A stretch of 64,000 nucleotides of DNA from JAYRZB01 sp041916675 (GCA_041916675.1 JAYRZB010000006.1:186001-250000); one strand, 5' to 3'; shown: positions 20,997 through 32,745, numbered from the stretch's first letter. The notes: generated by a model from the sequence alone, not told the origin. Program-made: numbers and translations.

Positions 20997-21220
20997 GTCT
21001 TTCCGGGGCTTTGCACCTCGTGACCGACAGGGCGTTGCTGCGACAATTTCAGCCCCGGGATTCGTGGCGGGCAGCCTTGCGGGGCCGCATATGTCGTGTT
21101 AGAGGGGGCGCGACTTAGGCGGGGTGTTCAAAGACCTGCCCCCACGACAGCAAAAGATCTTCCCAACCGTCCGGCGCCTTGCCGGGGTAACCGGGTTGCA
21201 AACAACAGGGTGGTGCGACA
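20997..21220 (+). other. priA-atpH intergenic region, probable atp operon promoter region
   Basis: These 224 bases contain no credible gene. The atp operon must be transcribed from here, or from within or beyond priA. The best candidate boxes (TTGCGG at 21077 and GTTAGA at 21098) are 15 bases apart and too weak to call. No terminator-like hairpin is seen. Confidence 0.4.
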
Positions 21221-21781
21221 TTGGCCGCGCAGAATTCAGTCCTTGTGCAGATTGCCAAGCCCTATGCTTCGGCGCTGTTCGATCTGGCGCAGAGCGCTGG
21301 CGAAGTAGAGGCGGTCGAGACCGGCCTGAAGTCCATCAATCAGCTTGTCGGTGAGAGCGCTGATTTTGCCCGTTTCCTGCGCTCCCCGGTCATCCAGGCC
21401 GAAGTCAAGGCCAGCGCGGTCGATGCCATTCTGGCCAAAGCCAAGGTCAACCAGACCGTGGCCAATTTCGTCAAGGTCGTGGCCGGGCACGGACGCCTGT
21501 TTGCGCTCCAGACCATGATCGGCGCTTTCGTCGAACTTTCGGCCCGGGCGCGCGGCGAAATCACTGCCGATGTGACCTCTGCCACCCCGCTCAATGCCGG
21601 CCAGCGCGCTCAGCTTGCTGATACGCTCAAGGCCAAGATCGGCAAGACCGTCACCCTTACAGAACATGTCGACAGCTCGCTGATCGGTGGCCTTGTGGTC
21701 AAGGTCGGGTCGCAGATGATCGATTCTTCGCTCAAAACCAAATTGACTGCGATGAAAATCGCCATGAAAGAGGTCGGATAA
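21221..21781 (+). CDS. atpH: ATP synthase F1 delta subunit
   Basis: Delta subunit (186 residues), the stator link between the F1 head and the F0 b-subunits. The N-terminal six-helix domain starts with [14 protein letters not shown]. The C-terminal domain includes the family signature [20 protein letters not shown]. The start codon is a TTG at 21221 encoding MAAQNSV; no ATG or GTG in frame lies upstream near it. It heads atpHAGDC; the F0 genes are elsewhere, as usual in alphaproteobacteria. The stop overlaps the atpA start by one base (TAATG), indicating translational coupling. Confidence 0.95.
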   Translation: MAAQNSVLVQIAKPYASALFDLAQSAGEVEAVETGLKSINQLVGESADFARFLRSPVIQAEVKASAVDAILAKAKVNQTVANFVKVVAGHGRLFALQTMIGAFVELSARARGEITADVTSATPLNAGQRAQLADTLKAKIGKTVTLTEHVDSSLIGGLVVKVGSQMIDSSLKTKLTAMKIAMKEVG

Positions 21782-23316
21782 TGGACATCAAAGCCGCGGA
21801 AATCTCTGCGATCCTCAAGGACCAGATCAAGAATTTCGGCCAGGAAGCCGAAGTTTCCGAGGTCGGCCAGGTGCTCTCGGTCGGTGACGGTATCGCCCGC
21901 GTCTATGGCCTCGACAATGTGCAGGCCGGTGAGCTCGTCGAGTTCCCGGGCGGCATCAAGGGCATGGCGCTCAACCTCGAATCCGACAATGTCGGCGTCG
22001 TGATCTTCGGCAATGACCGTTCGATCAAGGAAGGTGACACCGTCAAGCGGACCGGCTCGATCGTGGATACCCCGGTCGGCAAGGGCCTTCTGGGTCGCGT
22101 TGTGGATGGTCTTGGCAATCCAATCGATGGCAAGGGTCCGATCCAGCACACCGAACGCCGCCGCGTCGACGTCAAGGCCCCGGGCATTCTGCCGCGCAAA
22201 TCGGTGCACGAGCCGATGTCCACCGGCATCAAGGCCATCGATGCGCTGATCCCGATTGGCCGTGGCCAGCGCGAGCTGATCATCGGTGACCGCCAGACCG
22301 GCAAGACCGCCATCATTCTCGACACGTTCCTGAACCAGAAGCCGGCCCACGCCGCCAATGCTTCTGAGACGGAAAAGCTCTACTGCATCTACGTGGCTGT
22401 CGGGCAGAAGCGCTCAACGGTTGCCCAGTTCGTCAAGGCGCTCGAGGAAGCTGGTGCGCTCGAATATTCAGTCGTGATCGCGGCTACCGCCTCGGACCCG
22501 GCTCCGCTTCAGTATATCGCGCCCTTCACTGGCTGCGCCATTGGCGAGTACTTCCGCGACAATGGCATGCATGCCGTTATCGCTTATGACGATCTGACCA
22601 AGCAGGCCGTGGCCTACCGCCAGATGTCGCTGCTGCTGCGCCGCCCGCCAGGCCGCGAAGCCTATCCGGGCGACGTGTTCTATCTGCATTCGCGTCTTCT
22701 CGAACGCGCTGCCAAGATGAACGAAGGTCATGGCTCGGGCTCGCTCACCGCGCTGCCGGTGATTGAAACCCAGGCCTCGGACGTGTCGGCCTATATCCCG
22801 ACCAACGTGATCTCGATCACCGATGGCCAGATCTTCCTTGAAACCAACCTCTTCTTCCAGGGCATCCGCCCGGCGGTGAACGTTGGTATCTCGGTGTCGC
22901 GCGTGGGCTCTTCGGCCCAGGTCAAGGCGATGAAGCAGGTTGCCGGTTCGATCAAGGGCGAGTTGTCCCAGTATCGCGAAATGGCAGCCTTTGCCCAGTT
23001 TGGCTCGGATCTTGACGCTGCAACGCAGCGCCTTCTGAACCGCGGTGCACGTTTGACCGAACTGCTCAAGCAGCCGCAGTTCTCCCCGCTCAAGACCGAA
23101 GAAGAAGTTGCGGTCATCTATGCGGGCGTGAACGGCTACCTCGATGATCTGCCGGTGGGCAAGGTGGGGGATTTCGAAAAGACCCTGCTGTCGGCCCTGC
23201 GTGGCAAGCATGCCGACCTCTTGGCTTCGATTGCCAAGGAAAAGGCGCTGAGCGATGACCTGCGGGCCAAGCTCAAGGCTGCCATCGACCAGATCAAGAA
23301 GACCTACGTCGCCTGA
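21781..23316 (+). CDS. atpA: ATP synthase F1 alpha subunit
   Basis: Non-catalytic nucleotide-binding subunit (511 residues) of the F1 hexamer. An N-terminal beta-barrel (residues about 25-95) is followed by the P-loop GDRQTGKT (169-176), the DELSD-like region and the ATP synthase alpha/beta signature around [17 protein letters not shown] (near residues 361-377), which holds the arginine finger. Length is standard. It overlaps atpH by one base and is followed by atpG after 33 bases. Confidence 0.98.
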   Translation: MDIKAAEISAILKDQIKNFGQEAEVSEVGQVLSVGDGIARVYGLDNVQAGELVEFPGGIKGMALNLESDNVGVVIFGNDRSIKEGDTVKRTGSIVDTPVGKGLLGRVVDGLGNPIDGKGPIQHTERRRVDVKAPGILPRKSVHEPMSTGIKAIDALIPIGRGQRELIIGDRQTGKTAIILDTFLNQKPAHAANASETEKLYCIYVAVGQKRSTVAQFVKALEEAGALEYSVVIAATASDPAPLQYIAPFTGCAIGEYFRDNGMHAVIAYDDLTKQAVAYRQMSLLLRRPPGREAYPGDVFYLHSRLLERAAKMNEGHGSGSLTALPVIETQASDVSAYIPTNVISITDGQIFLETNLFFQGIRPAVNVGISVSRVGSSAQVKAMKQVAGSIKGELSQYREMAAFAQFGSDLDAATQRLLNRGARLTELLKQPQFSPLKTEEEVAVIYAGVNGYLDDLPVGKVGDFEKTLLSALRGKHADLLASIAKEKALSDDLRAKLKAAIDQIKKTYVA

Positions 23317-23349
23317 TAACGGCGCGGCCCAAAAGGAGAGCCTTGGCTC

Positions 23350-24225
23350 ATGCCTTCGCTAAAGGACCTTAAGAACCGGATCGTCTCGGTCAAGTCGACC
23401 CAGAAGATCACCAAGGCCATGCAGATGGTTGCGGCGGCAAAGCTCCGCCGCGCCCAGGAAGCTGCCGAGGCCGCGCGCCCCTATGCCGAGCGCATGGACA
23501 AGGTGCTGGCCGGGCTCGGTGCTGCCTATGAAGGCCGTGCGGGCGCGCCGCTGCTGCTGGCCGGAACCGGCCGCGACAAGGTGCATCTGTTGATCGTGGC
23601 CACCGGCGAGCGTGGGCTGGCGGGGGGCTTTAACTCCTCGATCGCCCGTCTTGCCCGCGAACATGCCCAGCGTCTGATCAGCGAAGGCAAGACCGTCAAG
23701 ATCATGACCGTGGGCCGCAAGGGCAATGATGTGCTCAAGCGCCTGTTCCCCGATCTGATCGTGGACTATGTCACATTGCGCGACGTCAAGCAGATCGGCT
23801 TTGCCAATGCCCAGGCCATCGGCGAAAAGGTGCTGGCGCGCTTTGCCGCCGGTGAATTCGATGTGGCAACTCTGTTCTACTCGAAATTCCAGTCGGTGAT
23901 TTCGCAGGTGCCGACGGCCCAGCAGATCATTCCGGCCAAGGTTCCCGCGCTTGCCGCCGGGGCCGCGCAGGTATCCTACGAGTATGAGCCGAGCGAGGAG
24001 GCCATTCTCGAAGACCTGCTGCCGCGCAATATCTCGGTCCAGATCTTCCGGGCGCTGCTCGAAAATGGCGCCTCCTTCTTTGGCGCCCAGATGAGCGCCA
24101 TGGATAACGCCACACGCAATGCGGGTGAAATGATTGGCAAGCTGCAGTTGAGCTACAACCGCCAGCGCCAGGCCCAGATCACCAAAGAACTCATCGAAAT
24201 CATTTCGGGCGCGGAAGCGCTCTAA
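23350..24225 (+). CDS. atpG: ATP synthase F1 gamma subunit
   Basis: Central rotor shaft (291 residues) of F1. The N-terminal helix starts with the conserved [20 protein letters not shown], and the C-terminal helix ends with the conserved [20 protein letters not shown]. These two helices form the coiled coil inside the hexamer. The middle has the Rossmann-like foot domain with [12 protein letters not shown]. Length is normal. It lies between atpA and atpD, 15 bases ahead of atpD. Confidence 0.97.
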   Translation: MPSLKDLKNRIVSVKSTQKITKAMQMVAAAKLRRAQEAAEAARPYAERMDKVLAGLGAAYEGRAGAPLLLAGTGRDKVHLLIVATGERGLAGGFNSSIARLAREHAQRLISEGKTVKIMTVGRKGNDVLKRLFPDLIVDYVTLRDVKQIGFANAQAIGEKVLARFAAGEFDVATLFYSKFQSVISQVPTAQQIIPAKVPALAAGAAQVSYEYEPSEEAILEDLLPRNISVQIFRALLENGASFFGAQMSAMDNATRNAGEMIGKLQLSYNRQRQAQITKELIEIISGAEAL

Positions 24226-25680
<1,455 letters not shown>

Positions 25681-25697
25681 GCTTTTGCCGATGCTCT

Positions 25698-25721
25698 GGC
25701 CCGCACCCAAGGGGGCGGGCC
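25698..25721 (+). other. intercistronic hairpin between atpD and atpC
   Basis: GGCCCGC (25698-25704) pairs with GCGGGCC (25715-25721) around a 10-base loop, 18 bases after the atpD stop and ahead of the atpC ribosome-binding site. There is no T tract, so an mRNA stability or partial-termination role is likelier than full termination. Confidence 0.55.
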
Positions 25722-25743
25722 CTTCCTTTAAGGGATCATGATT

Positions 25744-26169
25744 ATGGCCGATGGCATCCGTATCGAAATCGTCTCGCCCGAACGGCTTGTGCTCTCCGAG
25801 CAGGCTTTGTCCGTCGTTGTTCCGGGCACCGAAGGCTATTTCACCGTCATGGGCGATCATGCCCCGCTCATGTCTACCCTTAAGCCTGGCTTCATTACCG
25901 TGACCCGCGCCGATGGCAATTCGCAGACCTTCTACGTACGGGGTGGTTTTGCCGATGTGTCACCCGAGGGCCTGACTATTTTGGCCGAACAGGCATCAGT
26001 TCTGTCCGAATTCAACACAGCTGATATCGAGCGTCTTTTGGCCGAAGCCCAAGAACAGCTGGCCAGGGCGGAAAGTCACGAAGATCGTTCCTATGCGCAG
26101 GAACTTGTCAGTGCTTGGCTTAACTTGATGATGGAAGCTGGTCACATCGATCAGGCCCACGTCCACTAA
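25744..26169 (+). CDS. atpC: ATP synthase F1 epsilon subunit
   Basis: Epsilon subunit (141 residues) that couples the rotor to the c-ring and inhibits hydrolysis. The N-terminal beta-sandwich has IEIVSPERLVLSEQ, VVVPGTEGYFTVMGDHAPLM and FYVRGGFADVSPEGLTI, all family landmarks. A short C-terminal helical part (EEAQEQLARAE-like) follows. The ATG at 25744 sits 9 bases after AGGG. The in-frame ATG at 25738 is only 3 bases from it and would add two residues. It is the last gene of the atp operon; a probable terminator follows at 26211. Confidence 0.95.
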   Translation: MADGIRIEIVSPERLVLSEQALSVVVPGTEGYFTVMGDHAPLMSTLKPGFITVTRADGNSQTFYVRGGFADVSPEGLTILAEQASVLSEFNTADIERLLAEAQEQLARAESHEDRSYAQELVSAWLNLMMEAGHIDQAHVH

Positions 26170-26179
26170 ACCAGTTTCA

Positions 26180-26197
26180 TATACCATATCTGGTATA
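26180..26197. promoter_or_regulatory. inverted repeat TATACCA-N4-TGGTATA
   Basis: Perfect 7 bp arms (26180-26186 and 26191-26197) with a 4-base spacer, 10 bases after the atpC stop. The sequence is AT-rich and lacks a T tract, so it looks more like a protein-binding site than a terminator. The half-site TATACCA recurs at 26330-26336. Binding protein unknown. Confidence 0.45.
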
Positions 26198-26210
26198 GAG
26201 TATTGCAATG

Positions 26211-26244
26211 GCGCGCTTCCTGTAGGGTGGCGCGCTACTTTTTT
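26211..26244 (+). terminator. probable terminator of the atp operon
   Basis: GCGCGC (26211-26216) can pair with GCGCGC (26230-26235) over a 13-base loop, followed after TAC by six T residues (26239-26244). The stem is short but pure GC and lies 42 bases after the atpC stop. Confidence 0.55.
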
Positions 26245-26464
26245 GCTTGAGATGCATGAGCACCATAGCGCCGGATATGCATTCCAATACTATCCGACTA
26301 CTTGCCTTATATTGTAAATTCTCCTGATGTATACCATTATTTCATGGTTCTGACGAGATCGTCGCAAATGTATCCAGTGTCGAAACAGTATACTTTTGCT
26401 TAAGGGGATTCTTGTAGCCTTCCTATGGTTGCGCCGGTTTTGCAGGGCGCCTCAGGGGGACAGG

Positions 26465-28546
26465 ATGTCTAAATTGTTTGCCCGCATCATGGGTCGCTTT
26501 CGCATGCGGACGGTTATCGCCTCGCTTGTGGTTTTCTCGATTATCGCTTCCATCGCCACTGTTTCAGCCAGCCTGTACGTCAGCCTGAGCTCAAGCGCAT
26601 TGCAGGAAGCTCAGACTGAGGTAACCTCGGACCTGAGGTCGGCCGCCACCATCTTTGCCGGTGAAATTAACGGCACCAAGTTGAACTGGACCGAAGACGG
26701 CGAGCTTGGCTCAGTGTCTGTCTGGGCCATCATGCCGTTCCTTGGGCACGGTCTGGTCGATGGCATCGCCCGCGTCACCGATGGTGCAGCCACTGTCTAC
26801 ATGCTGCGCGGCGATACTATGGAGCTCACCTCCAAGACGTCGACTCTGACCCTGCCAGATGGCAATCGTCTGCTGGAGGAAGCCATCGATCCGGCGGGTC
26901 CTGTCTATGCCGCTGTGACGGCTGGAAAACCCTATTTCGGCCAGGACGTGCATATGGGCGAGCGCTATTTTGGCGCATATCAGCCGATCATGAAGGAAAC
27001 CGGGGAACTGGCCGCAGTGCTTTATGTCGGCACCAAGGTGGCGGCAGTGGAAGCCGGCATCATGGACACCCTGAAGCTTCTTGCGATGGTTGGGGCGATT
27101 GTGACGGTTGCTCTCGGTGTTGTTGGTTACCTGCTTTCGCTTCTGATCACGGCGCCGATCCCCCGGCTGGCCAAGACCATGGATGCGATTGCCGAGGGTC
27201 ACCTTGAGACCGAAGTGCCCTATGTGCAGTCGCGCAACGAGATCGGCGCCATGGCGCGAGCGGTCGAGGTGTTCCGGGAGAACGGGCTGAAAGTGGCGCA
27301 GATGACCGAGGCCGAAGCGGCCCGGATCGTGCGGGACCAGGCAGCGCGCGGCGAGATGATGCAGGCCCTGCAGATGGCCTTTGGCGAGGTGGTCGATGCC
27401 GCCATTGCCGGGGACTTCTCCAAGCGCGTGCAGGCCGAGTTCCCCGATGCCGAACTCAATAGCCTGGCCAAGAGCGTCAATGCCCTGGTCGAAACCGTCG
27501 ATCGCGGCATCAGCGAAACCGGCATGGTGCTCTCGGCCCTGGCCGATACCAACCTGAGCCAGCGCATGCATGGCGACTATTCGGGTGCCTTTGCCAAGCT
27601 CAAGGCCGATACCAATGCGGTGGGCGACAAGCTCACCGAGATCGTCACCCAGCTGCGCGATACGTCGCGGGCGCTCAAGACGGCGACAGGCGAGATCCTG
27701 TCGGGGGCCAATGACCTGTCCGAGCGCACCACCAAGCAGGCCGCCACCATTGAGGAAACCTCGGCGGCCATGGAACAGTTGGCTTCAACCGTGATGCAGA
27801 ATGCCGACCGGGCCCGCGATGCCTCGCAGAATGCCGGTTCGGTGACCAAGGCGGCCGAAGAAGGCGGCGTGGTCATGGGCCAGGCCAATGAGGCCATGGA
27901 GCGCATCACCACCTCCTCGGCCAAGATCTCCAACATCATCGGCATGATCGACGACATCGCCTTCCAGACCAACCTTCTGGCGCTCAATGCTTCGGTGGAA
28001 GCAGCGCGTGCCGGTGAGGCGGGCAAAGGCTTTGCGGTGGTGGCGGTCGAGGTGCGGCGTCTGGCCCAGTCGGCGGCGGAAGCTTCCAAGGAGGTCAAGG
28101 TGCTCATCGACCAGAGCGCGGGCGAGGTCAAGGGCGGTTCCAAGCTGGTGGCCGATGCGGCCGCCAAGCTCTCGACCATGGTCGAAGCGGCGCGGGCCAA
28201 TAACGCGCTGATCGATTCGATTGCGCGCGAAAGCCGCGAACAGGCTTCGGCCATCGAAGAGGTCAACACCGCCGTCCGGCAGATGGATGAAATGACCCAG
28301 CACAATGCCGCGCTGGTGGAACAGACCAATGCGGCCATTGAGCAGACCGAGGCGCAGGCGACCGAACTCGACCGGATCGTTGATGTGTTCACCCTCGATC
28401 ACGCCCCGGCGGCACCGGTCCACCGTCCGGCCCCCGAACCGGCCCGCAGCGGCATCCGCGGCCTGCAGGACAAGGTCAAGGCCGCCGCCCGCTCCTACCT
28501 CACCAATGGCAATGCCGCGATCGACAAGGAATGGGCCGAGTTCTGA
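26465..28546 (+). CDS. methyl-accepting chemotaxis protein with periplasmic Cache-like domain
   Basis: A 693-residue transmembrane chemoreceptor. The first membrane helix is at about residues 17-40. It is followed by a periplasmic sensor of about 160 residues resembling a single Cache domain ([28 protein letters not shown]), then a second helix near 203-228 and a HAMP region. A long helical linker leads to the cytoplasmic signalling domain with the hairpin tip [20 protein letters not shown]. It ends in EWAEF, fitting the xWxxF pattern of CheR/CheB tethering pentapeptides. The ATG at 26465 follows AGGGGGA; upstream in-frame codons to 26396 have no receptor-like sequence. The ligand is unknown, but Cache domains often bind organic acids or amino acids. 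Confidence 0.93.
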   Translation: MSKLFARIMGRFRMRTVIASLVVFSIIASIATVSASLYVSLSSSALQEAQTEVTSDLRSAATIFAGEINGTKLNWTEDGELGSVSVWAIMPFLGHGLVDGIARVTDGAATVYMLRGDTMELTSKTSTLTLPDGNRLLEEAIDPAGPVYAAVTAGKPYFGQDVHMGERYFGAYQPIMKETGELAAVLYVGTKVAAVEAGIMDTLKLLAMVGAIVTVALGVVGYLLSLLITAPIPRLAKTMDAIAEGHLETEVPYVQSRNEIGAMARAVEVFRENGLKVAQMTEAEAARIVRDQAARGEMMQALQMAFGEVVDAAIAGDFSKRVQAEFPDAELNSLAKSVNALVETVDRGISETGMVLSALADTNLSQRMHGDYSGAFAKLKADTNAVGDKLTEIVTQLRDTSRALKTATGEILSGANDLSERTTKQAATIEETSAAMEQLASTVMQNADRARDASQNAGSVTKAAEEGGVVMGQANEAMERITTSSAKISNIIGMIDDIAFQTNLLALNASVEAARAGEAGKGFAVVAVEVRRLAQSAAEASKEVKVLIDQSAGEVKGGSKLVADAAAKLSTMVEAARANNALIDSIARESREQASAIEEVNTAVRQMDEMTQHNAALVEQTNAAIEQTEAQATELDRIVDVFTLDHAPAAPVHRPAPEPARSGIRGLQDKVKAAARSYLTNGNAAIDKEWAEF

Positions 28547-28576
28547 GCCCTCTCCACCGGCAAACCCTTCAAACCC

Positions 28577-28606
28577 AAAACGGCGCCCCTCAACCGGCGC
28601 CGTTTT
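28577..28606 (+). terminator. rho-independent terminator after the first chemoreceptor
   Basis: AAAACGGCGCC (28577-28587) and GGCGCCGTTTT (28596-28606) form an 11 bp perfect stem with an 8-base loop, ending in TTTTCGTTT. It lies 30 bases after the receptor stop. The flanking A and T runs make it potentially bidirectional. Confidence 0.88.
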
Positions 28607-28630
28607 CGTTTGCTCCAGCAGATAGGTAAT

Positions 28631-28657
28631 CAAGCGTTAAGGCCGCTTGGCTATTTT
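28631..28657 (+). terminator. second hairpin with T-rich tail
   Basis: CAAGCG (28631-28636) pairs with CGCTTG (28644-28649) over a 7-base loop and is followed by GCTATTTTTA. It may be a back-up terminator in the 292-base gap between the first two receptor genes. Farther on, 28683-28710 holds a second hairpin: AGCCG-C-ACAGC and GCTGT-C-CGGCT around CTTAAT. The rest of the gap shows no gene and no convincing promoter. Confidence 0.45.
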
Positions 28658-28838
28658 TATAAGTGGGAATGCACAGCCTGCCAGCCGCACAGCCTTAATG
28701 CTGTCCGGCTCACCATGTCTGGAGCTGCCCGATGCCAAATCGACCTGTTCGTAGTCACGACCATACCGGGCCCCGCCGGGAAACGACGGGTCGCGCCCCA
28801 GGCGCACACACCCTCGGCTTCAACATTCGGGTGGTGGC

Positions 28839-30848
28839 ATGAAATTCAAGGCCATCGTTATCGGGCTCGGCCTGATTGTCGGAACGTCCGGGGTCATGGT
28901 GTCAGCGGCCAGCTTTTATGTGGCGCGCTCCTATCATGCGACACGAGACCTGTCGGAGAACCTGATGGCCTCCATGCGCCACCAGATGACCGCCGACATG
29001 ATGCACGATGCCTTGCGGGGCGTCGTCTATCGCGCCATGTACGCCGCCAGCATCAAGGACACAGCCATTTCCACCGAGACGGTTGCTGAGGTTGCCGAAT
29101 ACGGTGGTACCTTCCGCTCCGAGATTGCGGCCCAGGAGACATTGACCCTGCCCAGCGCAATCCGTGATGCAGTCACCGGTGTGTCCGAACCACTGAACGG
29201 CTATATCCTTGCTGCCGAAGCCCTGGTTGCCTCCGCGGCCAAGGGTGACCTTGCCGGTGCCCAGTCAGAATTGCCCGCGTTCGAGGCTGCGTTTTCCACT
29301 TTGGAATCGGCGATGGAAACGGTCTCGGACACAATCGAAGAGGGAAACCAGCTTCTCTCGCAGCAGGCGGGCCTGGTGTCGCTGCTGGTTGATGCCGGCA
29401 GCATCATCGCCGGTACCGCCTCTCTTCTGCTGGGCGCTGCTGTCATCCTGTTCAGCCGCCGCAAGTTGGCCCGTCCAATGTCAGAGCTGACCGATGCCAT
29501 GCAGTCGCTGTCCGAAGGGGACACCGGCAAAGTCGTCGACCAGCGCCAGCTCGTTGCCGAGATCGGTGCCATGGCCAAGGCATATGACGTCTTCCGCGAG
29601 GCCTTGCTTACGCGTGATCGGTTGAGCCGCGAAGCTGGGGAGCAATCGCGCCGGATCAGCGACAAGGCGACCGAAACGGCGGAACTCAATCAGGCTCTTG
29701 GCCGAACCGTCGCCGCCGCGGTTGCCGGCGATTTCAGCCAACGCGTCGAAGGCAGGTTCAACGACGCCGAACTTGTTGCACTGGCCGATGGCGTCAATAC
29801 CCTGATCGAAACGGTCAATCGTGGCCTGGCCGATACGGGTGCCGTGCTCTCGAGCCTGGCACGTGCCGATCTGAGCCAGCGCATGCTGGGTCAGTATCAA
29901 GGGGCCTTCGGGCGCCTGCAGGCCGACACCAATGCTGTTGCCGAAAAGCTGACAGAAATCATTGGTGGGCTGCGCCAGACCTCACGGGCACTTAAGACCG
30001 CCACCGGCGAAATCCTCTCTGGCGCCAACAATCTGTCCGAACGCACCAGCAAACAGGCGGCGACGATTGAGGAAACCTCGGCGGCAATGGAGCAATTGGC
30101 TCATACGGTGATTGAAAATGCCCGTCAGGCCGAAAGTGCCAGCCAAATGGCGCACGGTGTCAGCCAAACGGCAACCGAAGGTGGGGAAGTGATGCGGCGC
30201 GCCAATGGTGCCATGGAAGCCATCACGGCCTCCTCGGGAAAAATCTCCAGCATCATCGGGCTGATCGACGATATCGCCTTCCAGACCAACCTCCTGGCGC
30301 TGAACGCATCGGTAGAAGCGGCGCGGGCGGGCGATGCCGGCAAGGGCTTTGCGGTTGTCGCCGTCGAAGTGCGGCGGCTGGCCCAGTCGGCTGCGGGCGC
30401 CTCGGCCGAAGTTAAGACGCTGATCGAGCAGAGCGCCGCCGAAGTGCGCGCTGGCACCGGGCTCGTTGCCGATGCCGCCAGCAAGCTTGAGGCCATGCTT
30501 GAGGCGGTGCAGCAGAATGCGCAAATGATGGATGCCATTGCCGGCGCCAGCCGCAGCCAGGCCGCGGCCATCGAAAATGTCACCACTGCCGTCCGCGAGA
30601 TGGACGAGATGACCCAGCACAATGCCGCCCTGGTCGAACAGACCAACGCCGCCATTGAGCAGACCGAGGCACAGGCCAGCCAGATCGATCGTGTGGTCGA
30701 TGTATTTACGCTCGAAGTTGGCCAGACCACCAGGCCCGAAGCCAGCGGCGCCGACATCCACCGATTGCAGGATAAGGTCCGGCAGGGCGCCCGCGCGCTG
30801 GTTGGCCGGGGCAATACTGCGGTTGCCCGCGACTGGTCGGAATTTTAG
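28839..30848 (+). CDS. methyl-accepting chemotaxis protein with four-helix-bundle-like periplasmic domain
   Basis: A 669-residue chemoreceptor. Membrane helix 1 is at residues 5-28. The periplasmic domain of about 155 residues is predicted all-helical and resembles 4HB_MCP sensors. Helix 2 is at about 184-211, then a HAMP region ([17 protein letters not shown]). A linker shared with the preceding receptor ([16 protein letters not shown]) and the signalling domain with [20 protein letters not shown] follow. The last residues are RDWSEF, again fitting the xWxxF tether. The sensor is unrelated to that of the upstream receptor although the cytoplasmic half is closely similar, which suggests duplication followed by sensor swapping. 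Ligand unknown. Confidence 0.92.
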   Translation: MKFKAIVIGLGLIVGTSGVMVSAASFYVARSYHATRDLSENLMASMRHQMTADMMHDALRGVVYRAMYAASIKDTAISTETVAEVAEYGGTFRSEIAAQETLTLPSAIRDAVTGVSEPLNGYILAAEALVASAAKGDLAGAQSELPAFEAAFSTLESAMETVSDTIEEGNQLLSQQAGLVSLLVDAGSIIAGTASLLLGAAVILFSRRKLARPMSELTDAMQSLSEGDTGKVVDQRQLVAEIGAMAKAYDVFREALLTRDRLSREAGEQSRRISDKATETAELNQALGRTVAAAVAGDFSQRVEGRFNDAELVALADGVNTLIETVNRGLADTGAVLSSLARADLSQRMLGQYQGAFGRLQADTNAVAEKLTEIIGGLRQTSRALKTATGEILSGANNLSERTSKQAATIEETSAAMEQLAHTVIENARQAESASQMAHGVSQTATEGGEVMRRANGAMEAITASSGKISSIIGLIDDIAFQTNLLALNASVEAARAGDAGKGFAVVAVEVRRLAQSAAGASAEVKTLIEQSAAEVRAGTGLVADAASKLEAMLEAVQQNAQMMDAIAGASRSQAAAIENVTTAVREMDEMTQHNAALVEQTNAAIEQTEAQASQIDRVVDVFTLEVGQTTRPEASGADIHRLQDKVRQGARALVGRGNTAVARDWSEF

Positions 30849-30883
30849 GCGCCCAGCGACAGCTGCGGCGGAATACGACTAGA

Positions 30884-30903
30884 GGCGGGCCGTTTTGCCC
30901 GCC
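30884..30903 (+). terminator. GC-rich hairpin after the second chemoreceptor
   Basis: GGCGGGC (30884-30890) and GCCCGCC (30897-30903) form a perfect 7 bp stem over CGTTTT, 35 bases after the stop. There is no T tract after the stem, so termination efficiency is uncertain. The remaining 125 bases up to the next receptor show no other clear signal. Confidence 0.5.
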
Positions 30904-31028
30904 CAACGATAGGTAAATCTGCTGACCAGGCCAATAAGGCTCTGGTTATTCACCGAGGGCAAGCTGGTTCCAGCCGGTCCGTGGGGGAGATCCCTTGCGC
31001 AACGGTCGGCCGGCTAAAGGGGGTAGCT

Positions 31029-32738
31029 ATGGCATTCAGATTTCAGACTCGGAATAGTCTCAAGCGCCATGATGATCGCGGCATCGTTGCTGCCATCGAC
31101 CGGTCTCAAGCCGTGATCAGTTTTACGCTCGATGGCATCATCCTGACCGCCAACCAGAACTTTCTCAATACAATGGGTTACGCGCTCAAGGATGTGATTG
31201 GACAGCATCACTCAAAGTTCGTCGAGCCCGACTATGCCAGATCGGCCGAGTATCACGCCTTCTGGCGCGATCTGGCGCAGGGCAAATTCATTTCAAACAT
31301 CTTCAGCCGCCGCGCAGCCGATGGGCGTACCGTCTGGCTGCAGGCCTCCTACAACCCTGTATTCGATGCCAGCGGCAAGCCGGTCAAGATCATCAAATTT
31401 GCATCTGACGTGACCGCGCAGTGCAATCAGGCCGCCGACGATGCCGCTAAGATCGCCGCCATTTCGCGGGCTCAGGCCGTTATCGAGTTCGACCTTGGCG
31501 GGCATGTACTCACCGCCAACGATAACTTCCTCACTGCAATGGGCTATCGGCTCGATGAGATTGCCGGGCAGCATCATCGGATGTTTGTCGAACCCAATTA
31601 TGCCCGCACGGAGGAGTACCAGGATTTCTGGGCCCGCCTGCGCAAAGGCGAGTTCATCGTCGCCGAGTTCCACCGGCTGGGCAAAGGCGGCAAGGACATC
31701 TGGATCCAGGCGTCTTACAACCCGGTGTTCGATGCTGCAGGCAATCCGGTCAAGATCGTCAAATTTGCCACCGACATCACCGCCCGCAAAGCCGAGGAAG
31801 CTATCCTCGATCTGCTTAAGTCGAGCCTGGCCCGAATGGCCGAGGGCGATCTTGGCGGGCACATCGATACCCGCTTTACAGGCCAGTACGAGGCGCTGCG
31901 CCTGGCTTTCAATGGGTCGCTGGCTCGCATTACCGAGATTGTATCGGGCCTGCGTTCGACCTCCCGTGCCCTCAAGGTGGCAACCGGAGAAATTCTTTCC
32001 GGCGCCAATGACCTGTCGGAACGCACCACCAAACAGGCCGCAACCATTGAGCAAACCTCGGCGGCCATGGAACAACTGGCGGCAACCGTGATCGAAAATG
32101 CCGGCCGTGCCGATACCGCCAGCACCAAGGCCCAGGCGGTTTCGACGACGGCCACCGCCACCGGTGCGGTCATGGACGATGCCAATGCCGCCATGGAGCG
32201 GATAACCGAGTCGTCGGCCAAAATCTCCAACATCATCGGCATGATTGACGACATCGCCTTTCAGACCAACCTGCTCGCCCTGAATGCTTCAGTCGAGGCG
32301 GCCCGCGCCGGAGATGCCGGCAAGGGCTTCGCCGTGGTTGCAGTCGAAGTGAGAAGATTGGCCCAGTCGGCGGCGGGGGCCTCGTCCGAGGTCAAGGTCC
32401 TGATTGAACAATCGAGCCAGCAGGTCACCGGCGGTTCCAGGCTGGTTTCGGAAGCGGCCGCCAAGCTCGGGGCCATGCTTGATGCCGCCCGCGAGAACAG
32501 CGAACTGGTCAGCGCCATTGCCAGCGCCAGCCGGGCCCAGGCTTCGGCCATCGAAGAGGTGACAACGGCGGTCCGGCAGATGGACGAAATGACCCAGCAC
32601 AATGCCGCTCTGGTCGAACAAACCAACGCGGCCATTGAGCAGACTGAGGCGCAGGCCTCCTCGCTGGATGCGATCGTCGATGTCTTCAGCTTTGCCGAAA
32701 CTGCTCAACAGGAAGCGCGCAAGGCTCGCGCGGCCTGA
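31029..32738 (+). CDS. soluble methyl-accepting protein with two PAS domains
   Basis: A 569-residue cytosolic receptor with no membrane helices. PAS1 (about residues 12-130) and PAS2 (about 135-250) are close copies: both contain GQHH, FVEP-YAR and [15 protein letters not shown]-like segment ([17 protein letters not shown]) and the standard signalling domain with [20 protein letters not shown] follow. The architecture is that of BdlA- or Aer-like energy or redox sensors; bound haem or flavin cannot be judged by eye. Unlike the two receptors upstream it ends in EARKARAA and lacks a CheR tether. The ATG at 31029 is preceded by AAGGGGG; a GTG at 30981 is in frame but less likely. It ends back to back with the racemase gene. 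Confidence 0.92.
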   Translation: MAFRFQTRNSLKRHDDRGIVAAIDRSQAVISFTLDGIILTANQNFLNTMGYALKDVIGQHHSKFVEPDYARSAEYHAFWRDLAQGKFISNIFSRRAADGRTVWLQASYNPVFDASGKPVKIIKFASDVTAQCNQAADDAAKIAAISRAQAVIEFDLGGHVLTANDNFLTAMGYRLDEIAGQHHRMFVEPNYARTEEYQDFWARLRKGEFIVAEFHRLGKGGKDIWIQASYNPVFDAAGNPVKIVKFATDITARKAEEAILDLLKSSLARMAEGDLGGHIDTRFTGQYEALRLAFNGSLARITEIVSGLRSTSRALKVATGEILSGANDLSERTTKQAATIEQTSAAMEQLAATVIENAGRADTASTKAQAVSTTATATGAVMDDANAAMERITESSAKISNIIGMIDDIAFQTNLLALNASVEAARAGDAGKGFAVVAVEVRRLAQSAAGASSEVKVLIEQSSQQVTGGSRLVSEAAAKLGAMLDAARENSELVSAIASASRAQASAIEEVTTAVRQMDEMTQHNAALVEQTNAAIEQTEAQASSLDAIVDVFSFAETAQQEARKARAA

Positions 32739-32745
32739 TCAGGCC
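32732..32745. other. 14 bp perfect palindrome over two convergent stop codons
   Basis: GGCCTGATCAGGCC is a perfect palindrome containing the TGA stop of the double-PAS receptor (32736-32738) and the complementary TGA stop of the racemase gene (32739-32741). The two genes share no spacer at all. It could form a short stem in either transcript, but no T tract follows on either strand. Confidence 0.6.
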
